Part shown: piece by piece, positions 50,936 through 63,700 of the stretch
How the letters are laid out: the number at the start of each line of letters is the position of its first letter
Position numbering within the stretch: the first letter of the stretch is position 1
Source of the DNA: Onthophagus taurus
Lineage: Eukaryota; Arthropoda; Insecta; Coleoptera; Scarabaeidae
NCBI RefSeq assembly: GCF_036711975.1
Contig: NC_091966.1
Coordinates: 2,921,501 to 2,985,500, forward strand
Direction of reading: 5' to 3'
DNA length: 64,000 nt
Made by a program: the position numbers and the translations under genes
The notes under the pieces: model-generated
What the model saw: the letters and a program-made list of their open reading frames with translations, nothing else
What the model was told of the DNA's origin: nothing
Databases searched by the model: none

Positions 50936-53900
50936 ATGGTTACTGTGGATTACGTTCCCCAAGTCCTAAAAGAATCCGTTCGCGTCGAAGTACCGAACGC
51001 CAACGTTTTGGTTATAGGTGCTGGTGGTATAGGATGCGAAATTTTAAAAAATTTAGTTTTATCCGGGTTTCAAAACATAGAAATAGTAAGTTATTAATTT
51101 ACTTTATACGAGATGATTTCTATTTTCTAATTATATCCTTTTTTATTAGATTGATTTGGATACAATCGATGTGAGCAATTTGAACCGGCAATTTTTGTTC
51201 AGAAAAGAACATGTGGGTAAACCGAAAGCCGTTGTGGCTAAGGAGAGCGTTCTCGCATTTAATCCTAAGTTGAATATAAAAGCATATCATGACAGTATTA
51301 CTACGTAATTCAATTTAAAAACATTCTTTTACTAATATAATAATTAATTTTTTTTTGTAGAACTGAGTATGGAATTAATTTTTACAAAAAATTCCATTTA
51401 GTTTTAAATGCCCTAGATAATCGTGTGGCTAGAAACCATGTTAATAGGATGTGTTTAGCAGCTGATGTTCCTCTTGTTGAATCGGGAACTTCCGGTTATT
51501 CGGGCCAAGTCGAATTTATTAAAAAAGGATTAACTCAATGTTACGAATGTGAGCCAAAATCAGCGCAGCGTAGTTATCCTGGTTGTACCATTCGAAATAC
51601 ACCTAGTGAACCTGTGCATTGTATTGTTTGGGCCAAACATCTTTTTAAGTAAATAATACAATTATTTAAAATTAATTTGTTTTAAAACTATTATTTAATT
51701 ATTATTAGCCAATTGTTTGGAGAAGCCGATCCTGATCAAGATGTTTCCCCCGACACTGCTGATCCTGAAGCAGTGGGTGATGCAGGAGATAAAGCTCTCA
51801 ATAAAGATAATGAGACTGAATCGGGGAATGTTAAAAGAACATCAACGAATCAATGGGCTAAAGATATAGGTTATGAACCTTCAAAGTTGTTTAATAAATT
51901 TTTTGAGGACGATATTAAATATCTTTTGACAATGGGTATGATTTTAATTCAATTTATTGATTAAAAATAATGTTTTGAATAAATTTAGATAAATTATGGA
52001 AATCAAGAAAACCCCCGAATCCATTGTCATGGTCGGAAGCGGCATCTCACGAAGGCGACACCTTGCAGACAAACGATCCGAAAAGGGAAGATATGGAAGT
52101 TTGGAGTGTTGGAAAATGCGCAAAAGTTTTTGCATCAACAGTTTCCACTTTAAAAGATGAACTAGTTAATAAAAACTTTTTAGTTTGGGATAAGGATGAT
52201 AAACCAGCCATGGATTTTGTTACAGCTTGTGCTAATATAAGAGCACATATTTTTACTATTGGGCAAAAATCCAGATTTGACATAAAATGTAAGCTTTATC
52301 TTATTCTTAACCCTTTTAGTGCCGAATTTCATGATTTTACTAGGGATTGGGAAAAGGCTCATAAAAACCAAACAAAAAACAATATTTACATAATTCAAAA
52401 AGCAGTATATTAAGGACGAAATAGACAACAAAACAAACAATGACACTAATTTTTTCTATATTCATTGAAAATTATATAAATAGCAAAGTTATAAAAGATA
52501 AGAAAGAAAGTAAAAGTTGAGTTCTCTTTTACAAATTGTATTTGCACATACGAAAAGTCATCTTTTTATCATAACTTTATATAGACCATTTATTACAAAG
52601 TATATACTTTACATTTCCAATATATTTTGTAACAAAATATACAGGGTGTCTCACGTAACTGGTTCGTTAGAACTTTTTAAGGTTCCACTATTCGTAGTGG
52701 TTTGAAATTTTGGTAGCATGGGTTGTTCATTCTAAATTTTCGATCTAAAATATTTTCAAGATGGCCACCCCTTCCGGTCTACCGGAAGTAGACCACAACT
52801 TCGTTATTTTAAATGGAATGCTATAGTTTTTATTACACCTTTCAATTATACGTAAAAAAATATGTTGACTTTGATAAAAGTTGTTGGTACCTAGCGTTTT
52901 TTGTTTTCGAGTTATTTTGATTTTAAGTGTTTTTTGACAAATTTCACCATGGTCTTTAAAAGTCCATATCTCAGCTAACGATCATTCAAAAAAGCTCTGT
53001 ATTGGCACGACTACTCTACAGATGCTGCCAAATAGATTGTCATTTGTTGTATCAGAGAATCTTATACAGCGTGGTCAAAAATTGAATTATCGTTTCTCAA
53101 TATTCAATTGCGAGAAAGTCGAAAATTTTAAATGGAACACCCCATATTTCTTTACCCTATCAGAAAGGGAATTTAATTCTCTACAAATTATCTATAAACA
53201 TTCCTATACCTATTTATTGTAGTTTCCCTGATATTGGAAAATTAATCAAAATCAGACATAGAATCCCAAAGCCCGTTTGTGTTTTTGTTAGCAGGCCAAG
53301 ACATTTTGACAGTTCATCGTTTAATTTATTTAAATTATTATTGGTATTATTTCTACAATTAACTATGGTTGAATAACCTTTAGCTTGCTCGCTTTTATTT
53401 ACCAAAAATAACCAACAGAAAAACGAATAAATGAAACAATGAAAAACAACAATTTAATAACAGAAATTAGAATGAATAACATATAAAAAAACAAAAACTT
53501 AAAATTATAAAAAATTAAAACTGTTCGATATGCTGACCATTCACCATTAAACATTTTTCAACTCTTCTTTCGACTTCTACGGTTGTGGCCCGTAGAAGTT
53601 GGTCGCCATCAATAGTACGTAGTGCACGCATCACTCTATCACGCAACTCTTGTCGTGTGTTGATCGGTGAATTGTACACTTGATTTTTTAAGTGACCCCA
53701 CAAATAAAAATCCAATGGTGTTAAATCTGGAGATCATGGAGGCCATTGCCATGAATATAAAACAAATTTAAAATATCGGCGTTGGAATAATTTGCCATGA
53801 TATACAATGACTTTCACTCGTGATCAAAAGTAAGTAACAACAACAATAACACAAATATGGACCAAAAACTGTCAAAATTCTATTGCCTTCTAATAAAAAA

Positions 53901-56900
53901 ATCAAACGTTTTCCCGCATTCCGTGCATGCTTTGATTAATGTCCCAATATCAGGGAAACTACAATAAATGGGTATAGGAATGTTTATAGATAATTTGTAG
54001 AGAATTAAATTCCCTTTCTGATAGGGTAAAAAAATACGGGGTATTCCGTTTAAAATTTTCGACTTTCTAGCCATTGAATATGGAGAAACGGTAATTCAAT
54101 TTTTGACCACCCTGTATAAGATACTCTGATACAAGAAATGACAATCTATTTGGCAACATCTGAACAGTAATCGTGCCAATTTAGAGGTTTTTTTAATGAA
54201 CGTTAACTGAGATATAGGCTTTTAAAGAGCATGGTGAAATTTGCCAAAAAAAGCTTAAAATCAAAATAACTCGAAAACAAAAAATGGTAGGTACCAACAA
54301 CTTTTATCAAAGTCAACATATTTTTTTATGTATAATTGAAAGGTGTAATAAAAACTGTAGCATTCCATTTAAAATAACGAAGGTGTGGTCTACTTCCGGT
54401 AGACCGGAAGTGGTGGCCATCTTGAAAATATTTTAGATTGAAAGTTTAGAATGAACAACCCATGCTACCAAAATTTCAAACCTCTACGAATAGTGGAACC
54501 TAAAAAAGTTCTAACGAACCAGTTACGTGAGACACCTGTATAATACTGTATGACAAAAATAAAGAATTACTCCAAGGTACATGGTAAACACTGGATGGAC
54601 ACAAGTAATTGTTATAAGTAATATTATAACATTGCTGAAACAAAATTATGTTTTCATAAATATATTTGTGATATAATTTTGCATAATACTTCATTATAAT
54701 AACATAAATATTTATATAGGGTGATACAGTTTTTAATCAGGCAACTTTACCTAGGACCTAGTACTTGTCAAAATAACACAAGTTTTTTTTATAAAGGGTG
54801 TATCTGAATGACTGCATCAAACTTCAAGGGGTGGTTCTTTAGTGAATTTTAAGGGTACTTTAATACAGGGTGTACAAAAAGTATGGAATAATGGTTCTAC
54901 AGCCTAAACTTCAACTTATATTAAAAAAAGTTTTAAATAAAAGTTACTTGAAACTATTTTCCGCATATCTTGGCGTAGAAATAAAATAAAATCCTGACGG
55001 CAGTCTGAGTTTTTTTTTAATAGAACACCTGTATATTTTAAGGTTTTTGGATTCCTTTTGACAAGGTGTTGCAAAATGCCATAAGGTTTTAATGCTTTAA
55101 ACTGCATAGTTTTCGAGATATTGCAACAGTAGTGTACAGGGTGAGCAAATTTGGGTGTTATTATAGGCTATCTCAGAAACTATAAGAGATACGAAAAAAG
55201 TAAGTGCCATGTCCCGGTCTCTTTTTTCGAGACTAATCCAATCCCGCAAACACCAAACCTCTATCTTCTTTTGTTTTTAAGTTATAGACAAAAAGTCAAA
55301 TTTTCGTGATTTCAAAAAATGCTCATATTTCCTTCATTTTTGAAATTAGAGAAATGGGGTTGATACGTTCTTAAGGTACTTTTTTAAGTAGAATATACTG
55401 CCGTTGAAAAATTTTAAAAATATTTGATGATTTTTGAGATACAACACAAAGTTGTATTTTAAATATTAAATGAGCCTAACGAAAGGACACATTGGTATTT
55501 GAAAAAATTCAAGTGTTATTCGTTACTCATTTGTTTTCTGAATTAAAAACAATTGAATGCAGTCTTATTATGGCAAATAAAATATTAAACAACTTTTGTA
55601 TAAAATGTTTTTTTATAAATTCAACATTTACCGAGATATACCGGGTGTCCCTCAAAAGTGGCTCACCCCCATATTTTTTTTTATTATTAGTGATATCAGA
55701 AAACCATTTGGAATGCATAGTTAGGCCGTTAAAACGGATTATTACGACATGAAATCATTCTTTTTGTACTTCCGGTTACACCGGATGTGAGTACTAATTT
55801 CGCTATTTTTTTTAAATCTATAATTTTATTTCTTCAGTTGGGTAGACAGTATAATTTCACATAACTTTTACTTGAAAAAATTTTCATGATCGCTTATAAT
55901 TTTAGAAAAAAAAAATTATTTTCGTTATTTTTTAACCTAGTAGGTAAACTAGTTTAACTAGTACCTAGTACCTTCGGAAAATGTACAAAGTAGTACAAAC
56001 TACGTTATGTCCCTCTTGATTTGCTATTCCTTGAGCAGTGATCACTGCTATGCTTTAGTTGATGGTTCTTTTTTAATAATGGTGTAAATTAACAGTTGTA
56101 TTAAATTAGTTTTAAAAGAAAAACGCTATCCTACAATTAAATTTAATTCAATTGTAAGTTCAAAAAAATTAATTTTCTAAATTTTCAAAATGTTCTCGCC
56201 TCGATTTTGACATAATTGTATCTTGGGTATTGTCGATCTAACGACTCGACGTTTTTGCTGCGGAGATATTTAGGTAATACAATTTCTAACTCGATTTATT
56301 TTCTAATACCTCACGAGACCTTACTGGTGTATTATACAGCTCATTTTTGATTTTGCCCCATAAAAAGAATCTAAAGGTGTGAGGCCAGGTGATCTGAGAG
56401 GTTTTAACCAAAATAAAGTAAACAATCCAAATTATAATGTACAATGGACATTGTAAGTTACTATCAGCTACAAAACATTTAGTGTAAAAGAACAAAAAAT
56501 AAAGAAAAAAATAAAAACTCAAAAATAATTGAATTAAACTTAATTGTTTGATCGCATTTTTCTTTTAAAACTAATTTAATACAACTGTTAATTTACACCA
56601 TTATTAAAAAAGAACCACTGACTAAAGCATAGCAATGATCACTGCTCGAGAAATAGCAAACCAAGAGGGACATAACGTAGTTTATACTATTAACCTAGCT
56701 ACTATGCGTCAAAAGTTGTAATACATTTTCCGAAGGTACTAAAACGTTATAAAATAAAGAAAATAATTTTTTTTTCAAAAATTATAAGCGATCGTGAAAA
56801 TTTTTTCAAGTAAAAGTTATGTGAAATTATACTGTCAACCCAATTGAAGAACAAAAAATTATAGATTTAAAAAAATAGCGAAATTAGTACTCACATCCGG

Positions 56901-59900
56901 TATAACCGGAAGTACAAAAAGAATGATTTCATGTCGTAATAATCCGTTTTAACGACCTAACTATGCATTCCAAATGGTTTTCTTATATCACCAATAATAA
57001 AGAAAAATATGGGGGTGAGCCACTTTTGAGGGACACCCGGTATACTATATTCCATACATAATGAGCACTCTGTATAAAAAACTTGTGTTATTTTGGCAAC
57101 TACTACCTCCTAATAAAGTTTCCCGATTAAAAACTGAACCACCCTGCATTTAGATATTGTAAATGTGTAACATTTTGTTATTATAACGCACCTAAATAAT
57201 TTATTTACCATTCGTGATTACTAATGCACACACCATGCAACCTTTATTGCACCTATTGCAAATTGTGCTTGATTTTCGTTTTGGCCCACCATCCTTTCTG
57301 CGCAAACTCTTTCCAGTCTTTCAGAATGTTTTTGTATGCTTACGCAGGGTACATTTGTGGATGTTTCAGCCAATGGTCTGTCGGGTGCTATTTTCTTTAT
57401 TGTCATCCATTCTCTGGTTATCGACTGAATAATATCGATTATAAATTCGAGTCGTGTTTTGTTTCTGCCTTTTGTATTTTGCTTTTTCAAGATTAGGCAA
57501 GAGTAGGCATTGAACACCATTCGGGAGAAAATGGCGAAAACTACTTTTTTCCAATATTTGAAACCTCTACTTTCATCCAAATAGGAATACAACATCATGT
57601 CTGATGTGTCTACGCCTCCGATATGTTTATTATATTCATTCACAATTGCTGGTTTTTCGGCCTGTCTCGGTTCATTCCTTTTTCTAATTGTAATTGTTTT
57701 ATTTTGTGTCTTTTTGTATGTGGACAAGAGAAAAACATTCTCCTTTTATGATTTTTTTCCGTACTTAGATTTTTTGCAATTTCTGCTTCATAAACGGTGG
57801 AACATATTTTCTATTACTGCGGGTTGTGCCAGTCAAGTATGTCTGTATTTCGAACAAAGATCTTGCTAATGAGATGCTTGTAAAAAAATTGTCGGCTACC
57901 ACGTGATTCATAAGATAATTGCCCATATTGAATAATTTATGTACTACGACGTAGCTAAGACCGTTTTCTCTTATTTCTTCTTTATGTGATTGATCTGTGG
58001 CTCCTCTATAGCAAAAATATGATAAGCAATAATGGTTAACTGCATCAGTCAGCATTTATGATGCTTTTTATTTGGATTTCGATTCGTCAATACTCAAATG
58101 TTGATAAGGCCAATAATGATATTTGTATTTATTATTTGCGTAGGTAATAATTTTTAATAGAACGGCAATAAAGCCCTCATTTCTGACACTGTGGTTGTAC
58201 TGGTTGTCTTCCACTCTGCTGCTCTGGATCTTGATGGTACTTTGATTTTGTTGAGAAACTGTCTGGCATATCGGTTTGTTTCACTCTTCAATAGACTCAA
58301 AAATTCTTCGGTAAAAAGTAAATCGAAATGTTTTCTGGGTGTGGAATTTCTTGGTGGCATATGTTTAGGCCTAGTAGTTTCCATAAATTGTGGGCAAGGA
58401 TTATTATCTCTGTCATTAGCCACGGTAACTTCACGGAAATTGTTCAGTACTTCTTCAATATCGTTTACCTCAAGGTCACTATACTCTGTTTTTAAACCAG
58501 GAGGAGTAAACGCGAAAGTCAGATTTACACTAGGAAAAATCACCAGAAAATATCACTAGATATTTTGGCGGTAAATTTAAATTAATAATTATTATTATTT
58601 ATTTATTTACTTATTATTGTATTTATTTTCGTTTGTTATCGTCAATACTAAACATACAAATTAACATTGAAGTTATGAGTGTATTTATTTCAAAATATAA
58701 TAAAGAAGGGTTTAAGAACACAAAATTTACAATAATGACACGAAACTGTCGAATTGTCAATAACCTAACCTTCAAATTCAAAATTGCCTGTGTGTGAACC
58801 TTCCTCGCATTCAACCAATCACGTGCAAGGTCAATCTGGTGACAAATTTAAAATACTCCTCCTGGTTTAAAAACAGAGTATAATTGCCAAAGAATACTTC
58901 ATGGTATAATTAATGTTTGTAAACAAAACTAACCTTACCGAACATTCCTTCACGCTATAATTGACATTATAAAAGAAAACTTCACGCTATAATTGCCATT
59001 ACTAATTGCCAAAGAATACTTCATGGTATAATTAATGTTTGTAAACAAAACTAACCTTACCTCACATTCCTTCACGCTATAATTAACATTACAAAAGAAA
59101 ACTTCACGCTATAATTGCCATTACTAATTGCCAAAGAAAACTTCATGGTATAATTAATGTTTGTAAACAAAACTAACCTTACCGAACATTCCTTCACGCT
59201 ATAATTGACATTACAAAAGAAAACTTCACGCTATAATTGCCATTACTAATTGCCAAAGAAAACTTCATGGTATAATTAATGTTTGTAAACAAAACTAACC
59301 TTACCGAACATTCCTTCACGCTATAATTGACATTACAAAAGAAAACTTCACGCTATAATTGCCAAAGAATACTTCATGGTATAATTAATGTTTGTAAACA
59401 AAACTAACCTTACCTCACATTCCTTCACGCTATAATTGACATTACAAAAGAAAACTTCACGCTATAATTGCCATTACTAATTGCCAAAGAATACTTCATG
59501 GTATAATTAATGTTTGTAAACAAAACTAACCTTACCGAACATTCCTTCACGCTATAATTGACATTACAAAAGAAAACTTCACGCTATAATTGCCATTACT
59601 AATTGCCAAAGAAAACTTCATGGTATAATTAATGTTTGTAAACAAAACTAACCTTACCTCACATTCCTTCACGCTATAATTGACATTACAAAAGAAAACT
59701 TCACGCTATAATTGCCAAAGAATACTTCATGGTATAATTAATGTTTGTAAACAAAACTAACCTTACCTAACATTCAGCGTCTGAAGACACAGGGCTAAAC
59801 CCGAAACTTAAAAATATACAACTTAGCGCTGAATAACAATTAAAACTAGAACTAACACTTGCACTAGAACTATACTCTGTTTTTAAACCAGGAGGAGTAA

Positions 59901-62900
59901 ACGCGAAAGTCAGATTTACACTGGACAAAACCACCAGAAAATATCACTAGATATTTTGGCGGTAAATTTAAATTAATAATTATTATTTATTTACTTATTG
60001 TATTTATTTTCGTTTGTTATCGTCAACACTATACATACAAATTAACATTGAAGTTATGAGTGTATTTATTTCAAAATATAATAAAAAAGGGTTTAAGAAC
60101 ACAAAATATACAATAGGTTCGTTCCAACCGCACTTTTGACTGCCAATTGACAGTCACCAGCCTGCGCAGTTGAAAAGTGCTGTTCCATCCGACCCGTGGA
60201 CGTGCCGCGGTCCGGTTATACCGGAAATGGACCCAACTTCGTTATTTTAAATGGAATGCACCAATTTTTATAGAATTTTTGAGATCCACACTAAATTTTA
60301 ATACAATTTGATACAAGTCATCATATGTCTAGAGTGTACCATTTATGAATTATTTCAGTTTTTTCGAAAATTATGGCAGATGCAACCCTTCATAATGAAA
60401 GTAATTTTTCGAAATTACAGGAGTCCGGCCAAATATTCTCAGGGTTTGCACAGAGAGGACCCATAGGTTACATAACCCTTTAAAAGTTTTTTGAAAAATT
60501 ATACAGAGTTGTCAGAAATTTGCCCCGAATTTCCCTATCTCGAAAAGTCGAAAATTTCATCATTTTAAATGGCAACCCCAATTTGGGGTTGCTTTTCAAG
60601 TATTATGTAAGCTGTGGGTCGTCTCTGTGCAAACTTTGACAATATTTGGCCGGACTCGACCGTAATTTCGAAAAATTATATTTATTGTGAAGGGTTGCAT
60701 CTGCCAAAATTTTCGAAAAGACTGAAATAATTGAAAAATGACATGAAAGACATATGATGACTTATATATCAAATTGTATTAAAATTTGGCGGGGATCTCG
60801 AAAATTCAATAAAAGTTGTTAAAATAACGAAGTTAGGGTCCATTTCCGGTATAACCGGAAGTTGGAGAAATCTGAAAATATTTGAGCTGAAACGAGAACT
60901 TCGGGTAAACCCATATGCAAATTTTCACAAAAATAGTGCAGGTAGTTTGCCATATACATATAGACTCAGCTCGTCATGACAGACCCTGTACAGGGTGTCC
61001 AAATTTCGATGGGTTTGTAGGGTATCTCAGTTATTATGAAAGATAGAAAGTTGTGGGTTTCGCGAACCTGAGCTACTTTTTTGTGAAACTTACAATGGCG
61101 CAAACCAAATTTTCATAGCCCTCTTCGTTTTTGATATACAGGGAGTGTTTCCAAATTTACGATTTTCAGACACCTCCTGTATCTCGGCTATCCGGAAACG
61201 TAAAAACGGGTTCTAATAGATTTTTTCACGTAGAATCCAATGGTGCACGTAGAATTTTTCTAGTCGTCACGGTTTTTGAGTTATTAAGAGTTAAGTATTT
61301 TAGAAGTTGAGTATACAGTATTTGAGTTGTCTCAAAAACTCAAAAACCGTGATGACTAGAAAAATTCTACGTGCACCATTGGATTCCACGTGAAAAAATC
61401 TAGTAGAACCCGTTTTTACTTTTCTACTAAGTTTCCTGATAGCCGAGATACAGGAGGTGTCTGAAAATCGTAAATATCAAACACTCATCAAAAACGAAGA
61501 GGGCTATGAAAATTTGGTTTGCGCCATTGTAAGTTTCACAAAACTAGTAGTTCAGATTCGCGAAAGCCGCAACTTTCTATCTTTCATAATAACTGAGATA
61601 CCCTGCAAACCCATCGAAATTTGGACACCTGTACATTTGGATTTGGATTATTCTCTACTCTTTTACATGTTTCTGGTGTTTTGTTTAACAAATTTTTAAG
61701 AACTTTTATTTTATATGTATGTTTTATGATCAGTTTCATAGACAACTTAATCAAAAAAGTGAAAAAACATGCATATTTTTATTTCATTTTTCTAGTAAGG
61801 GTTATTATGGGGTTATTACGCTTTTTTTACATTTGTAATTAATGCTACTTTAGTTCATTATTGTTAAAAAAATGATTAAATGGATTTCGTTTGAAATGGT
61901 AAATTGTGGTTGCAGCGCTAACTATCGGCAGGGTTGGATATAAAACGTACATTGAAATTGAAAACCGTTCCAACAGCGTTGACGAAATGTACGCGTACAC
62001 GAACGTGTCCACGGACGAACATGCGCAGAAAAAAGTCCTGTACTAGTCGTGTACGCGTACACGACGAGTCAAATTTGTGCGGTTGGAACGAACCTAATAA
62101 TGACACGAAACTGTCGAATTATCAATTACCTAACCTTCAAATTCAAAATCAAAATTCAAAATTGCCTGTGTGTGAACCTTCCTCGCATTCAACCAATCAC
62201 GTGCAAGGTCAATCTGGTGACAAATTTAAAATACTCCTCTTGGTTTAAAAACAGAGTATAGCTTCACTATCACTATTATTGGTTTGCCAAAAACAAAAAT
62301 ATTTGACTCAACCTGAAAACAACGAACGTAGTATTGGTTCTATAAAAACTATATTTTTTAATTCCCTCGTAATGAAATTAGACCATTTATAACGTATCAT
62401 AAATTTATTTTGAAATATAGTTCTATTTATTTTTCTTTTATAGCTATTGCCGGAAATATTGTCCCAGCTATCGCAACAACAAATGCAATGGTAGCCGGAT
62501 TAGCAGTTTTATTATCCTTCAAAATCTTATCCGGAGATTTAGAAAAATGTTACACAACATACGTTCGTCAAAAATCATCCGACACTCGCACAGTTTTAGT
62601 AACAGAAAACATATTAATTAACCCCAACCCAAAATGTTACGTATGCTCCCCAAAACCAACCGTTAACGTCTCCGTAAACGTGAATCAAATGACCGTGAAA
62701 GAATTCGAATCGGAAATTCTTAAAAAATCATTAAACATGATAGCCCCAGACGCTATGCTCGACGGCAAAAATGTCGTGATTATTTCATCGGAGGAAGGCG
62801 AAACCGAATCAAATAACGATAAAGTTTTATCGGCTTTGGGGATTGTCGATGGGAGTATACTTAAAGTTGACGATTTTTTACAAAATTACGAATTAACTGT

Positions 62901-63180
62901 TTATGTTAATGATTATGTGGCGAAAGAAAAAGACGATCCACCTTACGTGGTTCATAAAAACGCTGAGGATTTACAACCCAAAGAAGAATCTGCCGAGAAC
63001 GGTGAGAAAAACGGAGTTGGACAAGAAAAAATGGAAACTAACGCCGATAAGGACGATGAAAATGATGTTCAATTTGTTGAATTTAACGATTATGACCCTC
63101 AAGAAGGTTCATCTAGTAAACGGAGAAAAATTGAAGTATCAAATGATGAAGACGATGATCTTATTATGTTGGATGATTAA
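50936..63180 (+). CDS. Uba2: SUMO-activating enzyme subunit 2 (E1 catalytic subunit)
   Basis: Six exons: 50936-51085, 51150-51304, 51361-51648, 51709-51935, 51989-52288 and 62444-63180. They are in frame throughout; 618 residues (human 640). With Aos1/SAE1 the protein adenylates SUMO, takes it on a cysteine thioester and passes it to Ubc9. Features: adenylation loop GAGGIG (28-33), zinc-binding C162/C165 (CYEC) paired with C438/C441 (CYVC), catalytic C177 in [10 protein letters not shown], the [17 protein letters not shown] segment, [18 protein letters not shown], the ubiquitin-fold domain with [14 protein letters not shown], and a C-terminal KRRK (599-602) nuclear-localisation-like cluster before an acidic end. 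Introns 1-4 are about 50-65 bp. Intron 5 is 10.2 kb and holds all the elements listed below. A poly(A) signal is at 63244. Confidence 0.96.
52642..54538 (-). mobile_element. Mariner-family element with ~590-bp inverted repeats
   Basis: The ends CAGGGTGTCTCACGTAACTG and its complement are flanked by TA (52640-52641, 54539-54540). The arms (52642-53235 against 53945-54538) are nearly identical when inverted. The centre encodes the C-terminal tail of a mariner transposase on the minus strand. The element lies at the start of Uba2 intron 5. Confidence 0.88.
53515..53760 (-). pseudogene. Mariner transposase C-terminal relict
   Basis: Minus-strand codons read [22 protein letters not shown], then [20 protein letters not shown] and an [18 protein letters not shown] terminus. 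This is the block around the third catalytic aspartate and the C-terminus of insect mariner-like transposases. The stop replaces the arginine of PPRSPD. Nothing upstream of it remains. Confidence 0.8.
54719..57147. mobile_element. Outer inverted-repeat element with nested insertions
   Basis: The left end GGGTGATACAGTTTTTAATC and the right end GATTAAAAACTGAACCACCC pair. The arms extend through cttgtcaaaataacacaagt for roughly 85 bp at about 80% identity. Several shorter agggtgtac-type ends lie between (54860, 55135), suggesting fragments of more than one member. The element at 55641-57040 is nested inside. Limits are approximate. Confidence 0.6.
55641..57040 (-). mobile_element. 1.4-kb mariner-type foldback element
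   Basis: The ends CCGGGTGTCCCTCAAAAGTG and its complement lie between TA dinucleotides (55639-55640, 57041-57042). The arms are about 430 bp and pair closely. The minus strand of the middle (56286-56400) carries [20 protein letters not shown], a short piece of mariner transposase, which points to an origin from a mariner by internal deletion. Confidence 0.85.
57221..58480 (-). pseudogene. piggyBac-like transposase relict
   Basis: Minus-strand pieces in order: [40 protein letters not shown], an [10 protein letters not shown] start of the catalytic region; then, after a deletion near 58056-58153, [20 protein letters not shown]; then [20 protein letters not shown], the GGVD box with the third aspartate; and [17 protein letters not shown]. 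The C-terminus ends in cysteine-containing residues near 57221. The first acidic catalytic segment is missing, so it is inactive. Its N-terminus is interrupted by the MITE at 58482. Confidence 0.75.
58482..58880. mobile_element. 399-bp TA-flanked MITE, copy 1
   Basis: The ends TACTCTGTTTTTAAACCAGG and its complement, about 25 bp paired, lie between TA dinucleotides (58480-58481, 58881-58882). It is inserted at the 5' end of the piggyBac relict, so that relict's first apparent codons come from the MITE. A second copy lies at 59873-62258. Confidence 0.85.
58882..59775. repeat. ~121-bp tandem array, about eight units
   Basis: The phrase aattgccaaagaa is followed by cttcatggtataattaatg, then gtttgtaaacaaaactaacc and cattccttcacgctataatt. 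Units start near 58882, 59004, 59125, 59247, 59354, 59475, 59597 and 59704, mostly 121-122 bp apart, with two shorter ones of about 107 bp that lack ccattactaatt. Copies are almost identical, so the expansion is recent. The array begins exactly at the right end of MITE copy 1. Confidence 0.9.
60208..60860. repeat. Foldback element with ~310-bp arms
   Basis: The arms start with ccggttataccgg and continue through acttcgttattttaaatgg and ttttcgaaaattatggcagatg. The centre holds aaatggcaaccccaatttgg. Arm identity is roughly 85%. It shares the ccggttataccgg and aacgaagtt words with the mariner-type elements at 52.6 and 55.6 kb. Confidence 0.75.
60991..61631. mobile_element. 641-bp TA-flanked foldback MITE
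   Basis: The ends CAGGGTGTCCAAATTTCGAT and its complement are bordered by TA (60989-60990, 61632-61633). The arms of about 310 bp are close to identical when inverted (e.g. cgtgcaccattggattc in both). Open frames here are products of the repeat. Confidence 0.85.
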
Positions 63181-63568
63181 ATTTCATTTTGATTAAAGAT
63201 TTGTATTTATTTTGATTTTCTTTAAATTGTACCTAATAATACAAATAAAAAATTTTCTTTTTCTAATTATGTCAATCTTATTAAATTTATTACATCAAGA
63301 TATAATTAAAATCTCTAATATATTATATTACAGATATAAGATGGTAATATGCTACGTCTGGTCCGTTCTCCTATACAGTGAATTTATTTTAAGATGCAAT
63401 ATAATATATTTCCACAGAAACGCGAATGATTCATCGTTTTCTGTTATTATTTTCCGCATACAGTACAGATATCACGCGATGAGTCACTCTCACTTCTGGT
63501 GGTATAAAGTATACCTACTTACTTTGTTCCATATAAAATGCAACATGTCAATATAATTTGACATTACA

Positions 63569-63700
63569 GTAAAAGCTCGATATAACGGATCAATACCGGG
63601 AACGCAGTGTCCTCAATAAAAATATGCAACAATCTAGCGCTGAATAACAAATTTAATAAAACTAGACTAACACCAGCACTAGAACTAACACTAATAGTCG
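63569..63700. mobile_element. Truncated Tigger-like end with TCTAG repeat
   Basis: CAGTAAAAGCTCGATATAAC at 63569, preceded by TA, matches the left end of the element at 3562. It runs into caacaatctagcgctgaata and ctagaactaacac repeats before stopping near 63700. No right end is seen in the window. Positions 63701-64000 and the 3' flank of Uba2 (63250-63565) show nothing else I recognise. Confidence 0.65.

Larger units (their letters stand above)
60116..62094. mobile_element. Element with GGTTCGTTCCAACC ends, Harbinger-like
   Basis: The ends GGTTCGTTCCAACCGCAC and the exact 18-bp complement are flanked by acaata on the left and taataatgac on the right. The uninterrupted target is known from MITE copy 1, so the duplication is about 3-4 bp (AATA or TAA-like), which fits PIF/Harbinger. 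No transposase is visible. Two foldback elements are inside (60208-60860 and 60991-61631). Confidence 0.65.
59873..62258. mobile_element. MITE copy 2, split by a 1.98-kb insertion
   Basis: It has the same ends as copy 1 (TA at 59871-59872 and 62259-62260). Its left half is 59873-60115 and its right half 62095-62258. Compared with copy 1, the break falls between caata and atgac. The two MITEs bracket the 121-bp array and a TCTAG-repeat piece (59780-59870). Confidence 0.8.

Noticed and set aside
57214..58559. Plus-strand frames over the piggyBac relict
   Set aside because: They are complements of the minus-strand transposase pieces.
61457..61842. Plus-strand frames at the right arm of the foldback MITE
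   Set aside because: They are generated by inverted-repeat arms that occur twice in opposite orientation; not genes.
62903..63196. Second frame in the last Uba2 exon
   Set aside because: This is a shifted reading of the Uba2 C-terminal coding sequence; the spliced frame is clearly the real one.
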